NCBI GenBank assembly: GCA_038133845.1
Contig: JAYPUA010000013.1
Span: 1-64,000, forward strand
Direction: 5' to 3'
Source: JAYPUA01 sp038133845
Lineage (GTDB): Bacteria > SAR324 > NAC60-12
DNA: 64,000 nt
Below, in pieces: positions 33,823 to 41,498 of this stretch. Position numbers and translations under genes: made by a program. Positions within the stretch are counted from its first letter, which is position 1. The number at the start of each line of letters is the position of its first letter. A model generated the notes under the pieces. That model was not told the origin of the DNA, searched no databases, and saw nothing but the letters and a program-made list of their open reading frames with translations.

Positions 33823-35394
33823 ATGCGTAAAATGTTTCACCTCTTCGCCGCCTCGGTTCTGGGAATCAACCTGGTTGTGGCGGTGCTCGGGTATCCCGCC
33901 ATCCTCTGGTCCCTGGTCGTCTTCATCCCGGTGATCCTGCTGGGATACCGGGACATGGCTCAAAAACAGCACTCGATCCTGAGAAATTACCCGGTGCTGG
34001 GGCACTTCCGTTTTCTGCTCGAAGAGATCCGCCCTGAAATCCATCAGTACTTTGTGGAATCCGATACCGACGGCGCCCCCTTCAACCGGCAGCAGCGCAG
34101 CGTGGTCTACGCCCGCTCCAAGAATGCCCGGGATACCATGCCTTTCGGGACCATGCAGGATGTCTACGAGGTCGGCTACGAGTGGGTCAACCACTCGATC
34201 CTGGCCAGGCACATCGACCCCAAGGATCTGCGGGTGACCATCGGTGGTCCGGACTGCAAGCAGCCCTACTCGGCAAGCATCCTGAACGTCTCCGCGATGA
34301 GCTTCGGAGCACTCAGCCCTAACGCCATCAAATCCCTGAACACCGGGGCCAAGATGGGAAACTTTGCCCACAACACCGGAGAGGGGGGAATCAGCCCCTA
34401 TCACCTTCAGGGGGGGGACCTGATCTGGCAGGTGGGTACCGGCTACTTTGGCTGCCGTGACCATGAGGGACGCTTCAACCCGGAGACGTTTCAGATGCGT
34501 GCCACGCGTCCGGAGGTGAAGATGATTGAGGTGAAGCTTTCCCAGGGAGCCAAGCCCGGACACGGCGGGATCCTTCCCGCAGCCAAGCTGACCAAGGAGA
34601 TCGCGGAGATCCGGGATGTGCCGATGGGACACGATGTCAACTCGCCGCCCGGACACACGGCCTTCTCCACGCCTTTGGAGATGATGGAATTCATCAAGCA
34701 ACTGCGCGACCTCTCCGGAGGAAAGCCGGTGGGCTTCAAGCTCTGTGTCGGAAAACGCCGGGAGTTTCTCTCGATCTGCAAGGCGATGCTTCAGACCGGA
34801 ATCACTCCGGACTTCATCACTGTTGATGGTGGCGAAGGCGGAACCGGTGCCGCTCCGCTCGAGTTCACAGACAGCATCGGGACGCCGCTGGTGGAAGGGC
34901 TGATCTTTGTCCACAGCGCCTTGGTCGGTTCCGGACTTCGTGACCGGATCAAGGTCATTTCCAGCGGAAAGGCCACCTCCGGCTTTGGGATCATCAAGCG
35001 CATGGCCCTGGGAGCCGACGCCTGCAACTCGGCTCGAGGCATGATGATGGCGTTGGGGTGCATTCAGGCGCAAAAGTGCAACACCAACACCTGCCCGGTT
35101 GGAGTGGCCACTCAGAACCCACGCTATGCAGAGGCTCTTGTTGTTGAGGACAAGGCTCAGCGGGTCTACAACTTCCACAAGAATACGGAAGCCAGTGTCT
35201 GTGAGATGATGGGCGCGATGGGCCTGAGCAGCCCGGAAGAGATCCAACCGTGGCACCTGATGCGCCGGATCAACTCGACCGAGATCAAGAACTACTCGGA
35301 GATCTACGACTTCCTGGAGCCGGGAGTTTTGGTCAACGATCCGCCTCCGTCCTACGCGCGGGCGTGGAACGCAGCCAAAGCGGAGAGTTTCTAA
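33823..35394 (+). CDS. Membrane-anchored FMN/Fe-S glutamate-synthase-domain protein
   Basis: The ATG at 33823 follows AGGA and starts an N-terminal hydrophobic pair of helices (about residues 1-45). The rest is the synthase (FMN-barrel) domain of glutamate synthase: GGEGGTGAAP-like phosphate-binding stretch, LMALGADACNSARGMM, and the 3Fe-4S ligands in CIQAQKCNTNTCPVG (C-x5-C-x4-C). It lacks the glutamine amidotransferase domain of GltB and the GltD partner. Length 523. Such stand-alone proteins are common but their electron acceptor and substrate are unclear. Confidence 0.85.
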   Translation: MRKMFHLFAASVLGINLVVAVLGYPAILWSLVVFIPVILLGYRDMAQKQHSILRNYPVLGHFRFLLEEIRPEIHQYFVESDTDGAPFNRQQRSVVYARSKNARDTMPFGTMQDVYEVGYEWVNHSILARHIDPKDLRVTIGGPDCKQPYSASILNVSAMSFGALSPNAIKSLNTGAKMGNFAHNTGEGGISPYHLQGGDLIWQVGTGYFGCRDHEGRFNPETFQMRATRPEVKMIEVKLSQGAKPGHGGILPAAKLTKEIAEIRDVPMGHDVNSPPGHTAFSTPLEMMEFIKQLRDLSGGKPVGFKLCVGKRREFLSICKAMLQTGITPDFITVDGGEGGTGAAPLEFTDSIGTPLVEGLIFVHSALVGSGLRDRIKVISSGKATSGFGIIKRMALGADACNSARGMMMALGCIQAQKCNTNTCPVGVATQNPRYAEALVVEDKAQRVYNFHKNTEASVCEMMGAMGLSSPEEIQPWHLMRRINSTEIKNYSEIYDFLEPGVLVNDPPPSYARAWNAAKAESF

Positions 35395-35407
35395 GAAGGG
35401 AAAATTT

Positions 35408-35463
35408 CTGGGGAAGGCCTCCCCAGAGAGGCAGGACCGGGAGAGGCCACAGGGCCTCTCCGG
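35408..35463. terminator. Double-hairpin bidirectional terminator
   Basis: CTGGGGA (35408-35414) pairs with TCCCCAG (35420-35426); then GGAGAGGCC (35440-35448) pairs with GGCCTCTCC (35453-35461) around a 4-nt loop. The element lies between two convergent genes. Confidence 0.65.
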
Positions 35464-35474
35464 TAGAGTCGGTT

Positions 35475-36482
35475 CTAGAAGTCCTCGTCGATCAGCTCGA
35501 GTTCGTCTCCAAAGTCTTCATCGTCCAGATTGAAGTCGTCCTCAAAGTCCTCAGACTCTCCAAACATCGGTTCCTCTTCGGCCAGAGCGGCTCCACCGGC
35601 GGCGGCCACCACTCCCATGGCACCTCCATCACCACCTCCCGAGGCTCCTTGAGGCTCGGAGAGCATGCAGCGCAAAACGGCCTGAGCCACAGTGGACAGG
35701 CTGACAGGCTGGGTGACAAAGTCCACGGCTCCCTGATTGATGGCGTGCAGGCGCGTCTCCAAAGGTGTGGGGGGCGCCAGGAAGAGAACCCGGGTTTCCG
35801 GGAACTGTTCGTAGGTTTGACGCATGGCGTTGAGCGATTCCTCCGGATTGCCCGGATCCCAAGCCATGACCACCACGTCGATCGGGTCGAGCTTCATCAT
35901 CCGCCACAGGCTCTGCTTCTTGCTCATCACCTCGGTCTCCAGTCCACAGCGCTCCAGCAGGTAGTTGCGGAGTGAAGTCGCTGGGCCTTCCTGCTCGCTC
36001 ATGATCAGCACGAGTCGTCCGGAGAAGCTCATTGGAGTGAGGTCTTCTTCGGCAAACTCCACACTCAAGGCTCCTGCCTGCGGTTGCTCCAACTCCAGAT
36101 ATTCTCCAGAGGTGGTCTCCGCCTCTCCTGCGGCCGGCTTGGCTTCTTCCTCTTCAGAGAGCGGGTACTCCTCTCCGGTAGCGCTGGTGATGTAGTCTCG
36201 AAGGGACTCCTGTTCGTCCGGAGTGATCTCCACGAATTGCACGGCGGACTGGTAGTACCACTCGATGGGCCAGCACCAGCGGACCTTGCCGATCAATTCA
36301 AAATCCGGAGTGAAGCTGATCGTGACGGTCTCACCGTCAGAGAGGGAGTGTTCGCAGTGGAAGCGGACTCCGTTGAGGGAGATGTCGAGTCCTGTTGCTA
36401 CAGGATCGGTCCATTCCGCAGTCCGAACCTCAATGGTTTCTTCAAACAGGACTCGGAGAAATTGTCGTCGTTCGGCGCCCAT
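35475..36482 (-). CDS. PilZ domain protein with degenerate receiver domain
   Basis: Residues 1-100 form a PilZ domain with the c-di-GMP-binding pair RRQFLR (5-10) and DISLNG (33-38), so ligand binding is expected. A linker rich in Glu follows. Residues 155-275 fold like a receiver domain, but the phospho-acceptor position is Ala207 (VVVMAWDPG), the acidic pair after strand 1 is missing, and the conserved Lys is Gln258 (FVTQPV). It should therefore not be phosphorylated. A Gly/Ala-rich stretch and a very acidic tail (301-335) end the protein. It lies 99 nt downstream of the IMP-cyclohydrolase-like gene. Confidence 0.75.
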   Translation of the reverse strand: MGAERRQFLRVLFEETIEVRTAEWTDPVATGLDISLNGVRFHCEHSLSDGETVTISFTPDFELIGKVRWCWPIEWYYQSAVQFVEITPDEQESLRDYITSATGEEYPLSEEEEAKPAAGEAETTSGEYLELEQPQAGALSVEFAEEDLTPMSFSGRLVLIMSEQEGPATSLRNYLLERCGLETEVMSKKQSLWRMMKLDPIDVVVMAWDPGNPEESLNAMRQTYEQFPETRVLFLAPPTPLETRLHAINQGAVDFVTQPVSLSTVAQAVLRCMLSEPQGASGGGDGGAMGVVAAAGGAALAEEEPMFGESEDFEDDFNLDDEDFGDELELIDEDF

Positions 36483-36581
36483 GGAATTCGCAAGAAGAGA
36501 GTCAGGATTTCAAGCCTTATGGCAGTATTCAGTCAGTAGGATTATCACTATCTGAAGTCGGAGTAAAGCTTTCGAAGCGGT

Positions 36582-37325
36582 TCAGGCGTTTTCAGATGCC
36601 TCAAAGCGGTTCAGGAGGGTGAGATCCGGAGGCTTCCCGGCCTCAACCGAGACCGCTGCCAGCGCGATCCGGTTTTCAGTATCCAGCGCCTCCCAGTACT
36701 GCCGAGCCACCTCCCTGGGGTTCTTTCCCAACGGAAACAGCAGAGGATTTCGGGAGAAGGAGGGGAGGGGGGAACCGTCGTGGTCGTACGTGGTCAGTCC
36801 CAACCCCAACCCCGGAGGCAACTCTGGAAAGGCGAACGAGCGGTGTTCCGGCTGATCCTCCCACCCCAGCTTCCGAATCAGGGAGAAGCGAAAGCGCACC
36901 TGGGGATGCTTCAGGTCCAGCAGCCCGCTGATTCTTGGTGTGTAGTTTGGAGCGTCCGGTTCATGGCGCTCGGAAAGCAGCGCCTCTTCAAAGCTCTGCC
37001 GCTCCTTCAGTCCGGAGGCCAGCGTCTCCGTTTGGCTCCCGTTGCTGACCACCCACCCCTGAGGAACCGGACAGAGGGCCCGATAGATGATCAAGGAGGG
37101 ATCCTGCACTTTTGAAGGATCTGCGGCCTCGGTACGCAGCTGTCCGGACTCCCAGACCAACCTCCGGTTGCGGCTGTGTTCGCTACGTCCCATGATCCAG
37201 TACACGATCATCCAGGAGTTGGCATCCGCCCTGCCCAGGATCAGTCCCCGTCCCGGATAGGCGTTCTCTGCGAGATGTTGTCTCAGGTTCCCTGCAGCCT
37301 GCTCGTGCAGGCCTTCAGTACTCAT
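36582..37325 (-). CDS. IMP cyclohydrolase (PurO)-like protein
   Basis: Residues 18-50 (NAYPGRGLILGRADANSW and the following VYWIMGRSEHSRNR) match the IMP cyclohydrolase-like family related to archaeal PurO, which closes the purine ring in IMP synthesis. The start at 37325 overlaps the stop of rng by 11 nt; a longer frame upstream is a shadow of rng. Length is 247. Bacteria usually use PurH for this step, so a bacterial copy may be redundant or have another amidohydrolase role. Confidence 0.7.
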   Translation of the reverse strand: MSTEGLHEQAAGNLRQHLAENAYPGRGLILGRADANSWMIVYWIMGRSEHSRNRRLVWESGQLRTEAADPSKVQDPSLIIYRALCPVPQGWVVSNGSQTETLASGLKERQSFEEALLSERHEPDAPNYTPRISGLLDLKHPQVRFRFSLIRKLGWEDQPEHRSFAFPELPPGLGLGLTTYDHDGSPLPSFSRNPLLFPLGKNPREVARQYWEALDTENRIALAAVSVEAGKPPDLTLLNRFEASENA

Positions 37326-38805
37326 AGACCTCGAACTGCTCGTGGTGCAGAGACTCTGAAGGCTTGACCACAATCGGCTGACCCACCTCCTGCTCCAACT
37401 CCTGGACGGATTCTCGCTCCTCGGTCTGCAGATACTGAAAGACGTCCGGGTGGACATAGACGCTCACGGAGCCCTTGCCGTTCAGCTGGCAGGTGCGGCG
37501 GATCTCCCGGAAGATCTCATAAGTGACCGTCTGAGGGGACTTGATCTGGCCGGTGCCGTCACAGTAGGGGCAGGGGTCGCACAGGTAGCGGCTCAGATTC
37601 TCCCGGTCACGCTTGCGGGTCATCTCGACCAGCCCCATCTCGCTGATTTGCAGGATCTTGCTGCGGGCCTTGTCGTTCCGCAGGTGGTCCTTGAGGGTCT
37701 GGTAGACCATCTGCCGGTGCTGTGCAGACTCCATGTCGATGAAGTCGATGATGATGATCCCGCCGATGTTACGCAGTTGAAGCTGATAGACGATCTCTTC
37801 TGCCGCTTCCAGGTTGGTCCGGAGAATCGTCTTCTCGTGGCTCTCCTTGCCCACGAATCTCCCGGTGTTCACGTCGATCGCGGTCAAGGCCTCGGTCTGG
37901 TCGATGATCAGGTACCCTCCGGAGCGCAGCCAGACCTTCTGGCTCAGAGCGCGGTCGATCTCGGCCTCGATGCCGTAATAGTCGAAGATCGGAGCTTCCC
38001 GATCAAAAAGCTCGACCATGGAGGCGTAGCGGGGCAGGAAGTTGCGCACGAACTGTCGGACCTCCTGATAGCGCTGCTTGTGATCGAGGACGAGCCGGCG
38101 TACGTCTGTGGAGAACATGTCCCGAATGGTCCGGAAGATGACGTTCAGGTCCGAGTGCAGCAGTGCCGGAGCCTCGACCTGTCGGTAGCGCTCCAGGATG
38201 TCCTCCCACAGCGAAACCAAGTAGTTGATGTCCGAGTGCAGATCCTCCTCCGTTCGGCCGTCTGCGACGGTTCGGATGATGAATCCTCCGACCTCCGGAC
38301 GCAGCTTGGCGACCAGGTTCTTCAGTCGTGCCCGCTCGCGATCGTCCGAGATCTGGCGTGACACCCCGAGCGTAGTGGACGCCGGCATGTACACCAGATT
38401 GCGTCCGGGAAGGGAGATGTGGTTGGTGATCCGGGCTCCCTTGGTCCCGATCGGCCCTTTGGAAACCTGCACGAGGACGTCCTGCCCTTCCTGCAGGATG
38501 CTCTCGATGTTTCCCTCCTTGGCCTTCTTGCGAGCAGGGCGGCTTGGCTCTTCCTCGTCCTCATCAATCAACTCCCGGTGGTCCAGGATGTCGTCAATGT
38601 AGAGGAATGCGGCCCGCTCTACGCCGATGTCCACAAAGGCAGACTCCATTCCGGGGAGTACTTTCAGGACCCGGCCTTTGTAGATGTTCCCGACGAGCCG
38701 CTGTTCCCGGTCGCGTTCGTGGAAGAGTTCGCAGAGCATCCCGCCTTCCATCACGGCAACGCGTGTTTCGTGCGGGGCATAATTGACGATGATGTCTTTT
38801 GCCAT
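37315..38805 (-). CDS. rng: Ribonuclease G
   Basis: Endonuclease for rRNA and mRNA 5' processing. An N-terminal S1 domain (MLCELFHERDREQRLVGNIY onward) precedes the catalytic DNase I-like part with AIDVNTGRFVG and the metal-binding IIIDFIDM. The zinc-link CPYCDGTG is present. Length 496 and the lack of a long C-terminal scaffold identify RNase G rather than RNase E. The 3' end overlaps the IMP-cyclohydrolase-like gene. Confidence 0.93.
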   Translation of the reverse strand: MAKDIIVNYAPHETRVAVMEGGMLCELFHERDREQRLVGNIYKGRVLKVLPGMESAFVDIGVERAAFLYIDDILDHRELIDEDEEEPSRPARKKAKEGNIESILQEGQDVLVQVSKGPIGTKGARITNHISLPGRNLVYMPASTTLGVSRQISDDRERARLKNLVAKLRPEVGGFIIRTVADGRTEEDLHSDINYLVSLWEDILERYRQVEAPALLHSDLNVIFRTIRDMFSTDVRRLVLDHKQRYQEVRQFVRNFLPRYASMVELFDREAPIFDYYGIEAEIDRALSQKVWLRSGGYLIIDQTEALTAIDVNTGRFVGKESHEKTILRTNLEAAEEIVYQLQLRNIGGIIIIDFIDMESAQHRQMVYQTLKDHLRNDKARSKILQISEMGLVEMTRKRDRENLSRYLCDPCPYCDGTGQIKSPQTVTYEIFREIRRTCQLNGKGSVSVYVHPDVFQYLQTEERESVQELEQEVGQPIVVKPSESLHHEQFEVYEY

Positions 38806-38869
38806 GAGGGGCAGTCCCTTGCCTTTGGTGCAGTTGAAGCCTCCATCCCGGAGGACTGAAGAGTGGGGT

Positions 38870-39598
38870 CTAAGCCTGGGGGACAGAGTCCCGGATCAGG
38901 TCCAGCATGTCGCGCACGGCCGTGTGCATTCCGGAGAACACCGCACGGCTCACGATGCTGTGGCCGATGTTCAGCTCCCGGACGTGAGGAAGCTGGCAGA
39001 TGCGCTGGGTGTTTTGGTAGTTCAGCCCGTGCCCGGCATTGACCTGCAGCCCGAGTGCATGGGCCTGCAGCGCGGCTTGATGCAGGCGCTGATATTCCGC
39101 CTCCTGCTGACTGCCCCGGGCGTTGGCATAGCTTCCGGTGTGCAGCTCGATGTCGTCGGCACCAACCGCCTGACTGGCCTCGATCTGCCTTGGGTCCGGA
39201 TCGACAAACAAGCTGACCCGAATGTTCTGCTCTTGGAGTCTCGCAATTCCACGCCGCAGCAGTTCCGGCTCGCGGGTAACGTCCAGTCCACCTTCGGTGG
39301 TCACCTCTTCCCGGCGTTCAGGAACCAGCGTGACGACCTCCGGATTCACCTCCAGCGCGATGGACAGCATCTCCTCCGTCACGGCCATCTCCAAGTTCAT
39401 GATGGTCTGGATGACCTGCCGCAACAGCCGGACGTCCCGGTCGCTGATGTGTCGACGGTCCTCTCGCAAGTGGACCGTGACTCCCTGTGCCCCGGCTTGC
39501 TCCACCAGCGGGACCACATGCATGGGGTCTGGCTCCTGTCCGCGTCGAGCTTGACGAATGGTGGCGACGTGATCGATGTTGACGTGTAGGGAGATCAA
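38870..39598 (-). CDS. pdxJ: Pyridoxine 5'-phosphate synthase
   Basis: Joins 3-hydroxy-1-aminoacetone phosphate and deoxyxylulose phosphate in vitamin B6 synthesis. Start LHVNIDHVATIRQARRG, middle GVTVHLREDRRHI and the end LNIGHSIVSRAVFSGM are diagnostic. It begins with TTG, preceded by GAGG at 5 nt. Length 242 is typical. It follows cdaR after 47 nt. Confidence 0.95.
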   Translation of the reverse strand: MISLHVNIDHVATIRQARRGQEPDPMHVVPLVEQAGAQGVTVHLREDRRHISDRDVRLLRQVIQTIMNLEMAVTEEMLSIALEVNPEVVTLVPERREEVTTEGGLDVTREPELLRRGIARLQEQNIRVSLFVDPDPRQIEASQAVGADDIELHTGSYANARGSQQEAEYQRLHQAALQAHALGLQVNAGHGLNYQNTQRICQLPHVRELNIGHSIVSRAVFSGMHTAVRDMLDLIRDSVPQA

Positions 39599-39645
39599 GA
39601 TTCCTCAGAGGAAAAAGTTGATGGCGGGGTCCGGGAGACTGGGGG

Positions 39646-40557
39646 TCATTGAGAGAGGCGCTCCGATTTGACCCAGAGCGAGACTGTGGGCCACTGCTGG
39701 AGCAGCGCGACCTCCTCTGGGAGGACCACCTCGGGGGTAACCTTGTAGCTCCCCGGACCGAAGCTTTCCACGTCGACCACTCCATACAACTCCTCGCTGG
39801 AGAGTTCGTTGATCAGGTCCGCGGGGCCCTCCAGAAAAACGTTGAAGGCCGAGGGGTTGATCAGGCTGACGTATGTCGTATTTCTAAGATAAATCGGAAC
39901 ATTGTCAAACCGTTTCTTGAGCGGCAGGCCTTTGACCCTCACGTGAGCGATAAAGGCCTTGCCCTGTGGCTCGATGACCTGCAGGTCCTGCTTGGGCAAA
40001 TCGAGCTGAACGGTGAACTCGGTATCGGAACTGAGTTCCCGGAGGTCGATCTCGGAAGTCATCACCTCTTCCAGACGCTCCAACTCTTCTCGGGTTCCCC
40101 GGATGGTGATGGATTCGGGGTCCATGCTGACCGAGTCCAGCAGGTAGCCCTTGGCGACACGCCCCTGATACCGTGCTCGCACTGGGACTTGCTTTTCCAC
40201 CAGCTCCTCAATGGTCAGCCGGACCTGTGCCGGGGTGATGCGGGCCACCCGGACATGGGAGGGTGCCTGAATGTTGGACTCGGTGAGGGTGTAGTCGAAG
40301 GTTCCCTCAGAGACGTTGGAGAGGTCGAGGATTGCCTGAATCTCCAGCGGGTTGATCAGGTTCCCCCGGCTCTGAGTCTCCACGGAAATGTTGACCTGTG
40401 CCGGTTCGGCGGTGACCTGAAACTGTGAGCCCAGGTTCTTGAAGGCCACCGGCGAGAAGAAACTCATCTGCACCGGATCGGTGGCCTGCTTGGAAATCGC
40501 CCAGACGAAGAAGGCAATCCCGACGGCGATCAACTTGTACTGCAGGTTCTCACGCAT
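39646..40557 (-). CDS. cdaR: CdaR-like YbbR-domain protein
   Basis: A single N-terminal membrane helix (residues 8-22) anchors a periplasmic chain of YbbR-type repeats, recognisable by IPVRARYQG-like strands (VPVRARYQGRVAKGYLL) and the SITIRGTREELERL motif. CdaR regulates the diadenylate cyclase CdaA. Start at 40557 overlaps the cdaA stop by one base (TGATG). The longer frame upstream is cdaA antiphase and not used. Length 303. Confidence 0.85.
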   Translation of the reverse strand: MRENLQYKLIAVGIAFFVWAISKQATDPVQMSFFSPVAFKNLGSQFQVTAEPAQVNISVETQSRGNLINPLEIQAILDLSNVSEGTFDYTLTESNIQAPSHVRVARITPAQVRLTIEELVEKQVPVRARYQGRVAKGYLLDSVSMDPESITIRGTREELERLEEVMTSEIDLRELSSDTEFTVQLDLPKQDLQVIEPQGKAFIAHVRVKGLPLKKRFDNVPIYLRNTTYVSLINPSAFNVFLEGPADLINELSSEELYGVVDVESFGPGSYKVTPEVVLPEEVALLQQWPTVSLWVKSERLSQ

Positions 40558-41447
40558 CAACCGGCCTCCGACAGGACCTTGGATGTCTGGGGCTCTGCGG
40601 CAGGGTCCTTGACGGAGTCCGCGTCTTCTGCAGACTCGGGGCGCTCCATTGGGAACTGCCCCTCCAGTCCTGCGGGCTCCTTCCCGGCGAGCAGGTCGAA
40701 GAGTCCCTCTCGGAGCTGTTCCGGAGTGCCCCGGAACAGTCGACCGCGATGGGCCAAGCTCAGCTCCTTGCGCTCCTCGGAGACAACCAGCACCACTGCG
40801 TCGGTCTCTTCCGTCAGTCCGATGGCCGCTCGGTGGCGTGTTCCGAGAATCGAGCTGATCTTGCTGTTCATGGAAACCGGCAGCAGGCACTGCGCGGCGA
40901 CCAGCCCGCCCTTGCGGCTGATCAGGACTGCGCCGTCGTGCAGGGGGGAGGTGGGGTGAAAGATGCTCAGCAGCAGCTCCTCACTGACCTGGGCCTCCAG
41001 CAACGTCCCGCGCTCGGTGTAGTTGCGCAGGCCTACCTCTCGCTCCAGGACGATCAAGGCACCGATGCGCTGGCGTGCCATGACGCGGCAGGCCTGAAGG
41101 ATCTGCTCCACCGCGTCGCGCTGCTGGCGGTCGTTGTCCCGAAACAGCGTGAAGAGCCCAATGTGAGCAAGGGCGTTCCGGATGTCGGCCTGAAAGAGCA
41201 CCACGAGCACCAGGACCAGCGAGCTGGCCAAGTTGTCGAGCAGGAGTCGAGTGGCGTTGAGTTGAAGGTAGGCCGAGATGAGGTAGAGGGCGAGCAGCAG
41301 GACAAACCCCATCAGCATGGGGATGGTCCGGGTTCCCTTGATAAGGATCAGGATGCGATAGAAGATGATCGAGAGCAGGCTGATGTCCAGCAGATCCTGC
41401 CAGCGCAGATCTGAGAAATTCAGCCAATGAGTCAGTTCAGGCCCCAC
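40557..41447 (-). CDS. cdaA: Diadenylate cyclase CdaA
   Basis: Makes c-di-AMP from two ATP. Three N-terminal membrane helices precede the DAC domain, with DGA at 171-173 (LHDGAVLI) and RHR at 204-206 (GTRHRAAIG), plus the segment FQADIRNALAHIG typical of CdaA. It lies 51 nt after ftsH. In Firmicutes the order is cdaA-cdaR-glmM; here pdxJ follows cdaR. Confidence 0.93.
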   Translation of the reverse strand: MGPELTHWLNFSDLRWQDLLDISLLSIIFYRILILIKGTRTIPMLMGFVLLLALYLISAYLQLNATRLLLDNLASSLVLVLVVLFQADIRNALAHIGLFTLFRDNDRQQRDAVEQILQACRVMARQRIGALIVLEREVGLRNYTERGTLLEAQVSEELLLSIFHPTSPLHDGAVLISRKGGLVAAQCLLPVSMNSKISSILGTRHRAAIGLTEETDAVVLVVSEERKELSLAHRGRLFRGTPEQLREGLFDLLAGKEPAGLEGQFPMERPESAEDADSVKDPAAEPQTSKVLSEAG

Positions 41448-41498
41448 GGAATGCCAATGTGCTGTAAAACGAAGTGATGCGGGGCGTAGGGCCCCGTC

